Below are positions 10,945 through 22,929 of a DNA stretch of 64,000 nucleotides, piece after piece. A model generated the notes under the pieces. It did no database searches and was not told where the DNA came from. It was given only the letters and a program-made list of their open reading frames with translations. The stretch's first letter is position 1, and the number at the start of each line of letters is the position of its first letter. Source of the DNA: Hordeum vulgare subsp. vulgare (Eukaryota; Streptophyta; Magnoliopsida; Poales; Poaceae); assembly GCF_904849725.1 (NCBI RefSeq), contig NC_058520.1, positions 319,435,186-319,499,185 on the forward strand. Direction: 5' to 3'. Made by a program: the position numbers and the translations under genes.

Positions 10945-13423
10945 ACCCCCCCAAGCTTAGACCTCACTTGTCCCCAAGCGAATACTGAGCTCGGTAAACC
11001 TGTCCACGAGTTTAGAGAGTGATGTGTTGATAAATAAGAATACAGACAAGAAGCATCATAATTTCCCTACTAGACTCAACCATTTTCAACAACAATCTCA
11101 ACTCATAAGGCTCATATGAAAGAGTAGCATCAATCACAATCAAAAGTAGAGCTAAGAAAACTCATCAAACCATGGCAAACATGTCCTTGGTCAAAGAACA
11201 ACTAGTAACTTTTAACTTTTGCTCTTCCTCTTATATTTTGATGAGATCAATTGAAGCTTTTTGAAAGAACATGTTATTAGTCAACACGTGAAAATGCTAA
11301 CACGAAGGAAGATGTATTCTTTAGCTAGGCTTTATAAAACAACGTACTTATCTTAATGATAATATCAACAAAGGTGTGATATGGCAATTCTCAATGAAAC
11401 AATATAAATGCATGCATCTTTGTCAACATAAGGTGTCTGCTCGTTTTAGGATAGAAAGAAGTAGGTTTTACTGACTCTACATAAAATTAAAGGATTGGCC
11501 CTTCGCAGAGGGAAGTAGGGAAAACTCATGTGCTAGATCTTTTAGGGATTTTATAAATCGACAATATTGTAAAACAAGCTTTTGATAGGTGCATAATTTG
11601 TCAACGAATGCTAGTAGATAGCCTAATACTTCTCATGCTGGACAAGTTTTGCGGAACGACTCCCAAAGTGGGGACGATCACATCCCCTTAGTCTCCTTTG
11701 TTTATCACTACCAAAGTTTTCTGATTTCTCATCAACAAAGCATGAAGGAGGTTTTGTTTGTTGTTATTATCTTTTATGAGCTGGGCGCGCTCATCCCAGT
11801 CCCTTCTGGTGTTAGGGGTTCGCAAATTAAACATGCAAACCCAGGATAAAACTTGTCTAGTATGAGAAGATCATGAATTATCTACTACTTCTTCATGAGC
11901 TAAAACAGAGGCACAAAACAAGGAGTAATATTTGAAGGTTTAAATATAGCACATGAGTAATATACTTTAGGAGAGGCTATGAAATACCACGTATAGGGAA
12001 GGTATGGTGGACTCTTGGGAAGGTTGAGGTTTCAGGGTATGGATGCACAAGCACTATTCCACATTAGTGCAAGGGTTGGCTAGCAAAGGCTTTTGAGAGC
12101 AGACAAATAATGTTGACTTGGATGCAAAACAATATAAAGTTTAACATAATGAATTGGCATAAAACATCAAGTTGTCTTCTGTGTCAGCATAACACTTCAA
12201 GCATAAGAACATAAAGGTTTTGTCTATGTCTCTACTAGAAAAACTCATGTTTGTTGTTATGACCAATGCTATGTTTGCCAAGATTAAATAAAGTTTTCAA
12301 AGCCATACCTGATATGTAAGATGAATACTATCATGAGAATTAGCATATAATATTGATTGCTTGAAGAGAATACCAAGTGCAGCAAAGAAACCAATAGCCT
12401 TCTCATTAATATTCCATCATGGACACTGCACGCTCACGGATACAAGAATCTCCACAAAGGAGTGATAGACCTCAATGCAAATACCTATTTCATAAGATAA
12501 CTTCCCTAGACATGATACTACACTAAACTTGATCATAGAAGGTAAAGAATACAAATAAATAAAGATTCCGGGCACTCCCCCAAGCTTGGAACAAGCTAAG
12601 GGAATGCCATTACCCATGAAGATTTCACTCTTCATACTCGTTCTTGTTGTTCTTCAACTCTGTTATTATGCGCCGAAGGGTTTTGTTTTCAGCTTCCAAT
12701 ATGGCCACCTGTACTTTAAGCACATGGAAGTCTTAACACAATTGGTTAGTGATTCTGTAAGCTTCGGATATAGTAGATGAGACAGATGGAGCTTCCGGTG
12801 GATGGACATTTTTCGAAAGGTTCAAAGAAAGATCATGTTAAGGGTTAATAAACCCCACAAGGATGGGGTTTTTAGAGCTGGATCCTCGTGATGAAGGATC
12901 TCCTTCTTGCTCGGTGGTGACCATCTTGACTTCCTCTCTCACGAAGCGCTCCATCTCCGCTTGTCTTGCGGCTATCTCTTCATTAGAAGCCCATCCGGTG
13001 ACCTTTCCTTGGTTGATATCTTCCTGGAGATGACGGAGACGACGCCCCGTGTAGTATTCCCTGCTTGAGTCGCAAGAAGACATCTCGAACAATAGCTTCT
13101 TAGCCTGGTAGTAAAAGATCGAAAGAGAAAATGCACGGAATTGCAAGATACAAAGTCGGGACGATCCGGGAGAATGTATAGCAAAAAATCCTGCACCAAA
13201 AGAAAGGTAACAAACCAAAGTAGGATCGGAGACGGACTCCGGGTGGTCCAGGCGGCCTCCAAGCGCACCCAGGAGGTAGCCCGCCCCCACAGGTCACCTG
13301 GAGCACCTGGGGTTCCTCTCCGGCTCTGCTTCGGCTAGGATTTTTCCTCATTTTGCAAAAACACATAATTCGGAACTTTTATTGATGTTCTCGAAGTTTC
13401 CTTACCGTATCTCAAACCTATTT
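10945..13423 (-). other. Noncoding 3' region of element H with polypurine tract
   Basis: Between the integrase remnant and the 3' LTR. The minus-strand polypurine tract (AAGCTTGGGGGGGT) abuts the LTR. The remainder is AT-rich without convincing genes except the short frame at 12838-13083. Long 3' noncoding stretches like this are usual in Athila-like and related Gypsy elements. Confidence 0.6.
12838..13083 (-). CDS. Small accessory reading frame of element H, unknown function
   Basis: An 81-codon frame from the ATG at 13083. The product is hydrophilic, with RRLRHLQEDINQGKVTGW followed by a Glu/Arg-rich helix-like stretch (EEIAARQAEMERFVREEVK). I do not recognise a named domain. The position downstream of integrase fits an extra open reading frame of the kind found in Athila-like elements, and the composition is more protein-like than the surrounding LTR frames. 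A longer frame extends upstream to 13290 but its N-terminal part looks like noncoding sequence. It could also be chance. Confidence 0.3.
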   Translation of the reverse strand: MSSCDSSREYYTGRRLRHLQEDINQGKVTGWASNEEIAARQAEMERFVREEVKMVTTEQEGDPSSRGSSSKNPILVGFINP

Positions 13424-14603
13424 TTATTCTGCTTCTGCCGGTGTGTGATACAGTGTTGCAATATGTTCTTCATGAGTGGCTACCTGTATCACATCCACCT
13501 CTACATTGATGGGGTCTTTAGTCATGTAATGCTTGTGTTTTTGCCCATTAACAACATGTGGTTTTGTGCCTTCAAAATTATTAATCTTGATTGGAATAGA
13601 GCAATAGACTTCTTTGATATGGCACGGTCCTTCCCACTTGGAAAGTACTTTACCTGGACAAAACCTGAAACGAGATCTATACAACAAAACTTTATCACCA
13701 ACATTAAATTCAAGTTTCAAAATTCTCTTGTCATGCCACTTCTTTACCTTTTCTTTGAACATTTTTGCGCTCTCGTAAGCTTCACTTCTCCACTCCTCTA
13801 GAGGAGTCAAGTTCATGAGACGCTTTTCACTAGCAAGCTTTGGGTCTGCATTAAGCTCTCTCACAGCCCATAAAGCTTTGTGCTCTAACTCTAAAGGTAG
13901 ATGGCATGCCTTGCCATAGACCATCTTGTACGGGGACATCCCCGTGGGATTTTTGTAAGCAGTTCTATACGCCCACAAGGCATCTCCTAGCTTATTGGAC
14001 CAGTCCTTTCTAGAACTGTTCACTATCGTAAGCACCATGTGTAAAATGTGATCCTCCGTTGGTCATGAGGTACCTAGGTACACCAAACCTAGGGAATATT
14101 ACATCCTTGAGCATTTTCCTGGATGTCTTGTGATCAGCACTTTTATTGGGGATTCATTCGACCCACTTGGTCACATAATCAACATCCACTAAGATGTGAG
14201 TGTATTTGTGTGAAGGAGGGAAAGGACCCATAAAATCAAAACTCCAGCAATCAAAAGGCTCAATGACTAGAGAATAATTCATATGCATCTCATTCCTCCT
14301 ACTAATATTAACAATTCTCAGGCACTTATCACAAGATAAAACATAATTTCTAGCATCTTTAAAGAGAGTAGGCCAATAAAAACCTGATTGGAGAATCTTG
14401 TGTGCGGTCCTCTCACCGGCATGATGTCCTCCATTAGGATTGCTATGACATTGTCTCAAGATATCCTTCTGCTCATGCTCTGGTATGCATCTCCTCACGA
14501 TTCCATCTGCACCTTCTCTAAAAACATGTGAGTCATCCCAAAAGTAATACCTCAAGTCGTTGAAGAACTTCTTCCTCGGTTGGAATGCTAAACCTAGAGG
14601 CAA
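13424..14603 (-). pseudogene. Integrase domain of element H, catalytic core lost
   Basis: The N-terminal part (14154-14603) has an HHCC zinc motif (GGHHAGERTAHKIL then CDKC) and the first core aspartate (WSFDFMGPFP). An in-frame TGA at 14151-14153 interrupts the frame after TKWVE. Past it, the same frame reads FGVPRYLMTNGGSHF, where the second catalytic Asp of the usual MTDGGSHF motif is Asn. Near 14026-14033 the frame jumps directly to the C-terminal NSSRKDW region, so about 35-40 residues expected in this family, including the third catalytic residue (Glu), are deleted and the frame shifts. The C-terminal part (13424-14038) is open and has the usual GDALWAYRTAYKNP and VGDKVLLYRSR motifs. 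It is non-functional. Confidence 0.85.
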
Positions 14604-14657
14604 AAACTTTGCAACAATAAAGTTAGCATAATCTGCATACCATGTATGGGAATTAGA

Positions 14658-15850
14658 TTACACCTGCAAAATACCTAACTGTTCATCAAGAAAACTATCG
14701 TTGACCAGAATAGGGTCATGTGGTATGTCCTCCATCCTGGAAAGGTTGTCTGCTACACGGTTGTCTGTTGCCTTCCTATCAACAATCTGCAAATAAAATT
14801 CTTGAAGAAGAAGGACCCATCTAACAAGCCTTGGTTTGGCATCCTTCTTTTCCATTAGATACTTAATAGCAACATGATCAGTATGAATGAGTACTTTAGA
14901 ATCAACAATGTAAGGCCTAAACTTATCACAAGCAAACACTATCGCTAAAAATTCTTTCTCAGTAGTAGTGTAATTCTTTTGAGCACTATCAAGGGTTTTG
15001 CTAGCATAATGTATAACATTCAATTTCTTATCAACCCTTTGTCCTAAAACAGCTCCAACAGAAAAATTACTAGCATCACACATGATTTCGAAAGGCAAAT
15101 TCCAATTAGGTGGTTGGACTATAGGGGCGGTTATCAAGGCTTTCTTAAGAACTTCGAAGGCTTCCTTACAATCTTCATCAAACACAAAAGGAATATCCTT
15201 CTGTAGAACATTTTTTAGGGGTTTTGAAGTCTTAGAAAAGTCTTTAATAAATCTTCTGTAGAAACCAGCATGACCTAGGAAACTACGAATACATCTGATG
15301 TCCCTTGGATAAGGCATCCTCTCGGTTTCTTCGACTTTTGCCCTGTCCATCTCGATTCCCTTTTCAGAAATCTTGTGGCCAAGAACAATTCCCTCATTGA
15401 CCATGAAATGGCACTTATCCCAGTTGAGTACCAAGTTCGTCTCCTTTCTTGGGAACACAATGTACCGGACTTACCCACTTACTATCAGCTATAGGGTAGA
15501 TAATACCTGCGGCTAGAAGCTTGAGGATTTCGGTCCTGACAACATCCTTCGTCTTCGGATTCAACCGTCGTTGATGATCAACAACTGGTTTAGCATCACG
15601 CTCATGATTGATAGTATGTTGACAAATAGATGGACTAATTTCCTTAAGATCATCAAGGGTATAGCCAATAGCGCCTCGGTGTTTACAAAGGACTTCCAAT
15701 AATCACTCTTCTTCATATCCTGAAAGGTTAGAATTGATAATAACATGATATACTTTCTTTTCATCTTAATACGCATACTTGAGCGTACTGGCAAGAGGTT
15801 TGAGATCAAACACCAGGTCCTCTTTTGGTTTCGATAAAATTCCCAAAGGA
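14658..15850 (-). pseudogene. Reverse transcriptase (core deleted) and RNase H of element H
   Basis: The N-terminal RT part (15415-15850) reads through [13 protein letters not shown]. At 15435-15450 it joins out of frame to [13 protein letters not shown], so the palm with the catalytic YMDD-type motif is absent, about 110-130 residues in related elements. The thumb and RNase H frame (14658-15458) is open and has [16 protein letters not shown], then RNase H residues in [18 protein letters not shown] and NRVADNLSR. RNase H therefore looks preserved while RT cannot work. The deletion junction shares a short purine stretch, suggesting microhomology-mediated loss. Confidence 0.85.
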
Positions 15851-16698
15851 TCAACCGGAAGGTTGTGCTTCAGGATAGCAGGTTCTCTAAATAATATGCC
15901 ATCTAGCTCATTCCTTTCCTGCATATGCATATCATTCTCATGCTCCTCCATAAATTGCTGCAAAGGATCGTTAGGAGGAATAGCAATAGAATCAATCTCT
16001 TCAATAACTTTATCATTACTAGGCAGATCAGTACCACGAGTTTGCTTCAAGAATTTAGAAATTTTAAATTCATATGGCTCACCATTAAATTCAACAAATA
16101 CTTTTCCTTTCCTCCAATCTATAATATCTCCACAAGTTTTGAGAAAACTCTTACCAAAGATAATAGGGCAAAAACTATGTTGCACTGAACCAAGTACTAG
16201 AAAGTCGGTAGGATATTTTACCTTTCCACATAGAACTTCAACATCTCTCACAATTCTAATAGGAGAGATAGTTTCTTTGTTTGCAAGATGAACAGTAACA
16301 TCGACTTCTTCAATTTCACATGGTACAATGTCATTCATGATCTCTTGATAAAGTGAAAAAGGAATAGCACTAGCACTGGATCCCAAATCACATAGCCCAT
16401 AATTATTATGATCTCCTATTTTAACAGATACAACCGGAGTACCTGAAATTGGGCCTTTATTCTTGGCTGTAAAAAGGTTAGTAGAAATAGCAGAAAAATT
16501 TATATTGGAATCCTCAATATTACTAGTAACAAGATCCTTTACTAATGAAACTTGAGGATCGACTTCAATCAGTTCCTCATGCTCGTTAGTCGTTCTTTCA
16601 CTTTTATTCAATATGCCTATGACAAAACAATGCTCCCTCATCCTTGCGGGAAAAGGGGTCTTTTCATATACAACTGCAGGAAAGATAGGGTCAACCAC
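15766..16698 (-). pseudogene. Aspartic protease region of element H
   Basis: A long open frame of 310 codons. It contains the retropepsin-like active-site text LCDLGSSASAIPFSLYQEI and the later FLKTCGDIIDWRKGKV strand typical of Gypsy/Athila proteases. The C-terminal part leads toward RT (LPVDPLGILSKPKEDL). It overlaps the end of the gag frame by about 60 bases in another frame, which probably reflects a frameshift at the gag-protease border. Alone it is open, but the polyprotein is broken on both sides. Confidence 0.75.
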
Positions 16699-17572
16699 AT
16701 TAATATCAACAGGTAATTCCTTAAACGGTTTATGGTGGTGACCTCCTTCTTCTTAGAAGAGAGAATATGAGAGACAAAGTCTTTGGAAAAATCAATCAGA
16801 AGCTGGCAATCAAGACCAATCTTAGCACAAAAGGTATTGGAGTAATTAGTTTTCATATAGCTCTCAATGTAATCACGCTCATAATTTATAACGGGTGCAA
16901 TACCTTCATCAATATCCGAGTATTCAGTGTTCTTCTGGATCCTTTCAATAAGATCCCACTTAGATTCAGTGCTTTTGTTGGAGAATTCCCCGTCAGAGGA
17001 AGCATCAAGCATCTCTTTATCTTGACGAGAAAGCCTTGTATAAAAATTTGTAAGAATAATTTCTTTGGAGAGCTTATAATTGGGACATTTGAGCATTAAG
17101 GACTTCAATCTCCCCCAAACTTGAGAGATCCTTTCTCCATCACGAGACCAAAAGTTATAAATATAGTTCATGTCTTGATGTATTTCATGAAGAGGATAAA
17201 ACTTTGCATAAAAGAGAGGCATAAGATCTTGCAAATTTAGTAAGTAGCGTCATCAACAAGCTTATACCAATCAAAAGCCTTATATTTTAATGATAGAGAG
17301 AATAGATTCCTGATAACAAAATCCATCGATATACCTGCAAGCTTAAATAAGGAGCAGAGTTGTGAAAGATATAGCAAGCGTTCACCTAGATGTCTATCTC
17401 CTGCATATCGATTAGCCAAGACACAATCAATAATACTAGTTGGTATTTTAAAGGGCACAATTTCAGTAGGTGGGGGAGGCTTATCAACCACAATAGCATT
17501 GGGGCGGTTCCACACAAGAAACAAACCAAGGACAGAGTTGTCCATAGGGACAAAAGGAGGAAACAGTAACAC
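16638..17572 (-). pseudogene. gag of element H
   Basis: Two frames make up a Retrotrans_gag-type capsid protein: 17237-17572 (with KLAGISMDFVIRNLFSLSLK) and 16638-17234 (with FYAKFYPLHEIHQ, FWSRDGERISQVWGRLK and TNFYTRLSRQDKEMLDASS). A frameshift near 17236 separates them. It lies directly downstream, on the minus strand, of the primer binding site. The role would be particle formation and RNA packaging; the frame break makes this copy defective. Confidence 0.75.
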
Positions 17573-17632
17573 AAGAACAGCACGTACAACGTAAAGGTTT
17601 CCTTACCAATTTCAGTTACCGATAGTGCTACA

Positions 17633-17651
17633 CTCGCCGGCAACGGCGCCA
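17633..17651 (-). other. Primer binding site of element H (tRNA-Asp)
   Basis: CTCGCCGGCAACGGCGCCA on the + strand matches the 3' end of plant tRNA-Asp (recalled) with one mismatch, next to the 5' LTR at 17663. This fixes the 5' end on the right and the minus orientation. Confidence 0.85.
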
Positions 17652-17662
17652 AAAAATGGTCT

Positions 17663-19175
17663 TGATGACCCAGAAGTGTAGGGGATCTATCGTAGCCTTT
17701 TAGATAAGTAATATTGTCGAACGTAACGAGGAGCAGAAGGTACTAACAAGTGATCTTTAGCAAGGAATAACTGCAAGTACTTGAAGGTAACTTTTTTTGG
17801 GTTTTCTAGTTATAGCAACAAGGAAATAAATGCAAGGAAAGTAAATGGTGCCGAGGTGAAGTAAGTGTCCCAATTCTTTTGAGCACGAAGGATAAGCCAA
17901 GGGACTAAACATATAAAGACTAAGGCATTCTTGAGGACACACGGGAGAGATAGTCAAGTGTTTTCGCCATATTCCGTCTAGTACCATGTTTTGTATTGAT
18001 AATTGTTATGTGGGTGGATCTTAACTAGTGCACCGCCTAGGCTAGTACAAGTACACTCTTATGATTAATCCGTCTTTCAAGCTTCCGCAAATACAAGAGA
18101 GAAATTAAGGCAAAGCCTAACCATAGCAATAAGCTTTAGGATCCAATACTCCCTCATGCAAAACTATGCTAACTGAGGTTCAGGTTTCTGTCACTCCGGC
18201 AACCCACCATAAGAATTCTTTATACGCGATGCATTCCCCTAGGTCCTTAAAAAGGCGAAGTGTTATGTAGTCGACGTTCACATAACACCACTAGCTAGAA
18301 GAATAACACCATAACTTAAATATCAATCAACACATATTACTTCAACATCATATGACTACTAGCATCTAGACTTTTCCCATGTCCTTAAGAACTAACGGAA
18401 CTGCTCACAAGACATAAAAGAGATCGTGATCAGAGGTGATGAAAATATGATTAACAATCTTGTCATAACAATAATTCTCCAAAAAAACTCAATAGCAAGC
18501 ACCACAAAAGAGTAATCAACACCGGTAGAGTAGAGGGGATGAATAGTGCAAGGTACAACGCTGATTGCAATGGTGAAGTAGATGGGATGAAGATGGAGAT
18601 GGTCTGGGTGATGGTGATGATGGTCTCAATGATGCCCGTGACGATGGTGACGATGATGAGGACGATATCCCCTTCCGGGAGGAGAACTCCCCGGTGGAAT
18701 CTTCCCGCAGGAAAGGTCTTTTATTTTGTGTAGGTTTCCGCCGCAGAGCGCCGGCGGAACCTCGAAAATCCTTCTGTCCCCGTAATTTTTAGACAAAGAG
18801 GATCATATAGGCCAAAGAGAGCATCGGAGGCGGGACCCACCATCCAGGCGGCCTTTGGGCGCGGCCTAGGGGTGGCCCGTGCGAGCAGGTCGCCTAGGTG
18901 GCTCGTGGCTCCCTTCTCGCCCTTCTCCGGTCCGTCATCGGGATCTGTTAGGAAACTTCTTCCCTAAAATTTTCAGCGCATTTTGAGATGTTCTGATATG
19001 CTAACTCTTCATCCTATTTTCTCCGTTGAATCCTGCGTGTGCTGTTTTGGCACCGGAAAATTGTAAACTGTGTAAGATAAGCCAAAACACTATAAGTACA
19101 TCATCATAATGTGAAATATATCAATGAATAGAGACAAATTATGATACAAAATAGTGATGCACTAAGGACGTATAA
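17663..19175 (-). repeat. 5' LTR of element H
   Basis: Begins TGATGACCCAGAAGTGTAG. The outer end has lost the canonical CA (it reads GGACGTATAA before target duplication GTGAA at 19176-19180). It aligns throughout with 9423-10944. Confidence 0.85.
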
Positions 19176-19180
19176 GTGAA

Positions 19181-20213
19181 CATAAGCCTTGTGTGCCATT
19201 ATTATTGCATGGTACCATTGTCCCCGTTTGGGACCTGCTTTGTTTTGCCACGGTAGTGGTCGGGAGATGTCCAGAGTGGCATCCGGGGCCCACCCATGAC
19301 TTAGACCAAAGGGGAGTTGGTCGGAGTGGTCGACGGAGTGTCATGCAATAAATCAGTTTTGTTGGAACGCCGTTGGTCCACTCGAATGGGAACATGAGGC
19401 ATTGGGTTCCGTAGTGTGGGTACAGTGTACTAACATGTGCGGAGTGTGTATAATCTATCGATAGCCACGCCCATGGATATGGGCCCATTTCGTAGTAGGT
19501 CACACTATGAGTCAATAGTAATAATTACCTTCTTATCAAACAACCCTGGTTCGATGAGGAAGGAAGCTGGTTGATCTTTATCTGATCATGAGAGGATCAA
19601 AGTGGTATCATAGGTACCGAGGTTGGTTAATATTTTGGATACATGTGGTGGTTACGAGATAACCACAATCAGAGTAAGTTGAAATATGATAGTTTAAAAA
19701 TGCTAGTATCATCATGTGGATATTCATGCCATGTTCATCTCGTATTATTCTAGAGATACCATGTTCATCATTGCTTAAATCTGTAAATGTCATTCTATTG
19801 TTTGTCTTGATTGCTTTGGTTGTTGTGAGATTGCGAGTAAATTTAAAGTACTCACATGGTGTGTAATGCCAGTTTGTAGGTCATGCCAATATTGATTGCT
19901 TGTCGAGTTCGCGAGCTAGGATAAGTGTTCCAGCGAGAGTCCATGTGAAGCGGAGTCCATCACCATCGTTCTTGTTCAATTGCTAGAGGTTATTCCGCTG
20001 CTTCAATTTGCCGAGCTGCTAGCATAGAGCTACGTGAGCAGGCATAGTGTTGTCATGCTGATGTAATTCGTTGAGATATCAAAATCATTGTATCCGTATC
20101 ATTTGTAATAAAAGAGTTGATTTCTTCTATGCCAAGCAGTGCCGTATTCCCGAATAATTAATCTCTAGGCTAGAATATGATGCGTTCCGGTCTGTCTAAG
20201 CCGGGGTGCCACA
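19181..20213 (+). repeat. LTR A, segment 3 (3' end of the first LTR)
   Basis: Continues LTR A after the H insertion and matches 24237-25269 over its length (for example the TTGGGACC / GTCGGAGTGG block and the final CTAAGCCGGGGTGCCACA). Noncoding; no gene seen. Confidence 0.8.
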
Positions 20214-20217
20214 AGCG

Positions 20218-20229
20218 TTGGCATCAGAG
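20218..20229 (+). other. Probable primer binding site of element A (initiator-Met tRNA)
   Basis: TTGGCATCAGAG, four bases after the LTR end at 20213, resembles TGGTATCAGAGC, the usual initiator-Met primer site. It also marks the join to Copia fragment I, and a reading frame of I may partly overlap it, so the border is uncertain by a few tens of bases. Confidence 0.55.
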
Positions 20230-21260
20230 GTGGTGTGGCCAAAGAACGCCCTAGCAGTGTGGAGACCTTCCAGCTAGAAGGAATGTGGGAGGCTTCCATG
20301 GATGAGAAGGACGCAAACAATGTCGTTGGTGGTGTGGATGAGGCGCTCGGCCTTGCCATTTTGGGGGGAGGTGTGTGGGCAGGAGAGACGAAAGGATGAA
20401 CCGTGGCGAGAGAAGAGGTCACACAAGGAGGAGGTGAGGAATTCACCACCATTGTCGCACTAAATGCATTGTATGGTCACACGAAATTGCGTAAGAACAT
20501 ATGCAAAGAAGCGAGAGATGGTGTCAGCGGTGTTCGATTTGTAACGCAACGGGAAAGTCCAGGAGTAATGAGTATAATCATCAAGCATCACAAGGTAGTA
20601 CTGGAAACTAGAGAAGCTGTGGACGGGTGATGTTCCTAAGTCACAATGTATTAATTGAAAAGGTGTACTAGTCTTGGAGGTGGAACGAGGAAATGGCAGC
20701 GGGGCTGCTTGCCTAGTTTACATGAAGCACAAACATGGTTGCTAGGCCTATTATTATTACAACTTGGAAGGAAACTACGAGCTAAGGTGGAGACGGTGTT
20801 ATTGCTGGCGTGACCCAAGTGAACATGCCATAGATCATCGGAGACGATGGAGAGAGTTGCTTGCACACCAGAGTTGCTTAAGAAGGGGTATAGATCCCAT
20901 GGTTATTTGATCTCATGATCATTCTCCCTGTGGCTAGGTCCTCCATGGAAAAACCGAAATGGTCAAATTCGATAGAACAAAAATTGTCTTGAGTGAAATG
21001 ACGTACTGAAATTAAGTTCTTGATTATAGAGGGGAAGATTAACACATTATTAAGAGAGAAGTCTAAGAGAGAGGTGGAACCTACGGCTGTAATAGGTAAG
21101 CATGAGGCGTCACCTACAAGGATGCCAGAGGAATTACGCAAAGGGGGGAACCATACGAGGTGAGGGTGTTTGCGTTACCTGCAACATGCGACATGACGCC
21201 CGTGTCGAGGAACCAGTCTGGCACGCCGCCGGCGTGCTGCGGCTAGAGGGTAAGGTTCTG
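20230..21260 (-). pseudogene. Copia protease and integrase region of element I
   Basis: The protease active site WFLDTGVMSHVAGN is visible, with DTG at 21198-21206, just after an in-frame TAG that follows the QNLTL codons. Next comes a protease tail (ILVGDASCLPITAVGSTSL, then NLISVRHFTQDN) in the frame at 20878-21141, then a GAG-pre-integrase zinc region (LWHVHLGHASNN, CASCKLGKQ) at 20651-20866. The integrase has DDYTHYSW, CDNGGEF and PQNGKAERLIH, the D, D and E of the core. A TAG stop immediately precedes CDNGGEF, and the sequence ends soon after the SFWLEGLHTA text. The reading frame changes several times, so this is a pseudogene. Confidence 0.7.
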
Positions 21261-22542
21261 GAGTGCCATGTACAACTGATGGTATTGCTCCCAGGTTGGC
21301 CCGTTGGTGGGAGGTGCGACGGCGGCCACCGAGTAGGCCTGGTGCGCCGGAGGTGGGTGTGGGCCGAGAACGCCCGCGACGTTGGGGCAGCCCACGACAG
21401 GCGCGCCTGTGGCAGGCTCGGAAAAAGGGCTCCGTACGGAGCGAAGAAGCCAGCCGACGGAGCTGCCAGGGCATCGTGGCTGGGTGAAGATGCACCGCGA
21501 CCAGTTGCGGGGCCCCGCCCGCGCTCATGTCCGCGGCTATGCGCGTGCCCTCCTTTGTTGCAGTCGTCGTTCGGGGAGGCAGCAGGGCTTTTGCCCCGAT
21601 TGGTTGAGTCGCCCTCGACGGAGGGCCCGCGTTTGACGGGGGCACCACCGGGGGCATTCCCAATGGCGAGTGCGGTGGTAGTGGCTTCGGGACGTCCGTC
21701 GAGGCACGCCCGCTCGTCTCCTCCATGAGCAACGCGGAACGCACCTACATGAAGGTTGGAAACGACAACTCCATAGGCATGAGAGTGGCCATGACATGAA
21801 ACATACGGCTCAGTCCACGTAGCAGTTGGAGCATGAGAGATTGGTTGGAGACATGCTCGTCGACGTCCTCGAGAGCGTCGACAAGGGACTTGAGCCTCCT
21901 GCTGTACTCGGCGATGGAGAGGTCTCCTTGAATGAGGTTGCGGAACTCAGCGCCGAGGATGACAGCGTGCCAGGGTTGATTGTCCATGAAGAGGAGGTGA
22001 CGCTGCGCCGAGATGTGATGAGCGGAGCTGGCTGGGATCGCCACGGCAGCCAGAAGCTCCTTGTCGACAACGCCGTGCATCCACAACATGACGGTCAGGT
22101 CGTTGTTGCGCCAGAGGGCGCTTTGGGCGAGGTGCTCGGTAGTGACGTTGAGATGGTACTGGACCTCGTGCTTCCAAGCAATGAGGTAGAAGAGTTGGCG
22201 CCACTGGGAGTACTTGCCGGACTTGAGCTGGAGCTTGGAGGTGAAGTAGTTGGTGATGGATGGAGGCAGGCCGTTCGACAAGGAAACGGGGCCGGCGTCG
22301 GAGTCGACGGAGCCGAGGGTCGGAACGAGGCGGCGGTCCGGGCCGTGCAGCATGAGGCGAGCGACGGCGACACTGTCGATGATGTGGAGGACGCCGACGA
22401 CAGTTGGAGTGACGGCGGGAGATGGGGTGGACAAAGACGGAGCCAGCTCCTCGTCATGGGTGACCGTTTTGCCGAGTTCGGCAGGAGACGCGCGTCGGGG
22501 CGGAGGGGCCACGGTGGGAGCAGGCGGCCGTGGCGTGGCCAC
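21260..22542 (-). pseudogene. Copia gag of element I
   Basis: A 265-codon frame (21745-22542) from an ATG at 22542 encodes a Copia-type gag: PPSITNYFTSKLQLKSGKYS then WRQLFYLIAWKHEVQYHL, and a C-terminal helix region with DVDEHVSNQSLMLQLLRGL. An in-frame TAG at 21745 interrupts it before RSALLMEE, after which a Pro/His-rich tail leads to the protease. The GC-rich antisense frame at 21826-22551 is a shadow of this gene. Confidence 0.7.
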
Positions 22543-22671
22543 GACAGGTGACCCGCAGGCGAGGTGGATGGGAGCGAAGGGGTCGGACGCCGGGGCATCG
22601 AGCTGTGCCGAGCGGGTGCGGTGAAGAAGCCGATGCTTGGCGGAACAAGGAAGAGGACCAGAGGTGCTCGG

Positions 22672-22686
22672 AGTCTGATACCAAAC
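22672..22686 (-). other. Primer binding site of element I (initiator-Met tRNA)
   Basis: Minus-strand TTTGGTATCAGACTC beside the LTR at 22695; close to the consensus TGGTATCAGAGC. It fixes the minus orientation. Confidence 0.75.
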
Positions 22687-22694
22687 TGAAAGGA

Positions 22695-22929
22695 TGTAAT
22701 CTCACACTATGTATTGCTTTGGTATAGTTTACATATATACACACTTGATCAGAGAGAGCTAAGGGATCATGTGAGAGGTTACATCGATGAGCCGCGCATG
22801 TCGTGCATGCATGGATGGATGAGGCGCACGTAGTGCATGCCGATCGAGTGCGCCGAAGGACCAGGGACTGCAGTTGAGGCGCCGAAGGGCTAGGTACTCC
22901 AGGAGTTATCCACTGGGTGATTTCCAACA
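22695..22929 (-). repeat. LTR of element I
   Basis: A short 235-bp LTR bounded by TGTAATCTCACAC and GATTTCCAACA on the + strand (TG...CA). Only one copy is present. LTRs this short are normal for several Copia lineages. Confidence 0.65.

Larger units (their letters stand above)
9423..19175 (-). mobile_element. Element H: Gypsy retrotransposon (Athila-like, tRNA-Asp primed), two LTRs, pol damaged
   Basis: A complete insertion with 5-bp target duplication GTGAA (9418-9422 and 19176-19180). It splits LTR A exactly where the 3' LTR of A reads through near 24240-24260. LTRs are 9423-10944 (3') and 17663-19175 (5'). The polypurine tract is next to the 3' LTR (CCCCCCCAAGCTT on the + strand from 10946), and a tRNA-Asp primer site lies at 17633-17651. 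Order on the minus strand is gag, protease, RT, RNase H, integrase. By eye the first 650 bases of the two LTRs differ at roughly 8-10% of positions, so the insertion is old. Confidence 0.85.
20230..22929 (-). mobile_element. Element I: Copia retrotransposon, 3' half missing
   Basis: Right to left it has an LTR (22695-22929), an initiator-Met primer site, gag, protease, GAG-pre-integrase and integrase. It is cut inside integrase at about 20230-20255, where LTR A ends. RT, RNase H and the second LTR are missing. The bases right of its LTR are ATCGG, but no matching target duplication can be tested. It replaces most of the interior of element A and the start of A's 3' LTR. Confidence 0.75.

Noticed and set aside
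21826..22551. 241-codon plus-strand open frame
   Set aside because: It is the antisense shadow of the GC-rich Copia gag of element I, which has recognisable gag motifs on the minus strand.
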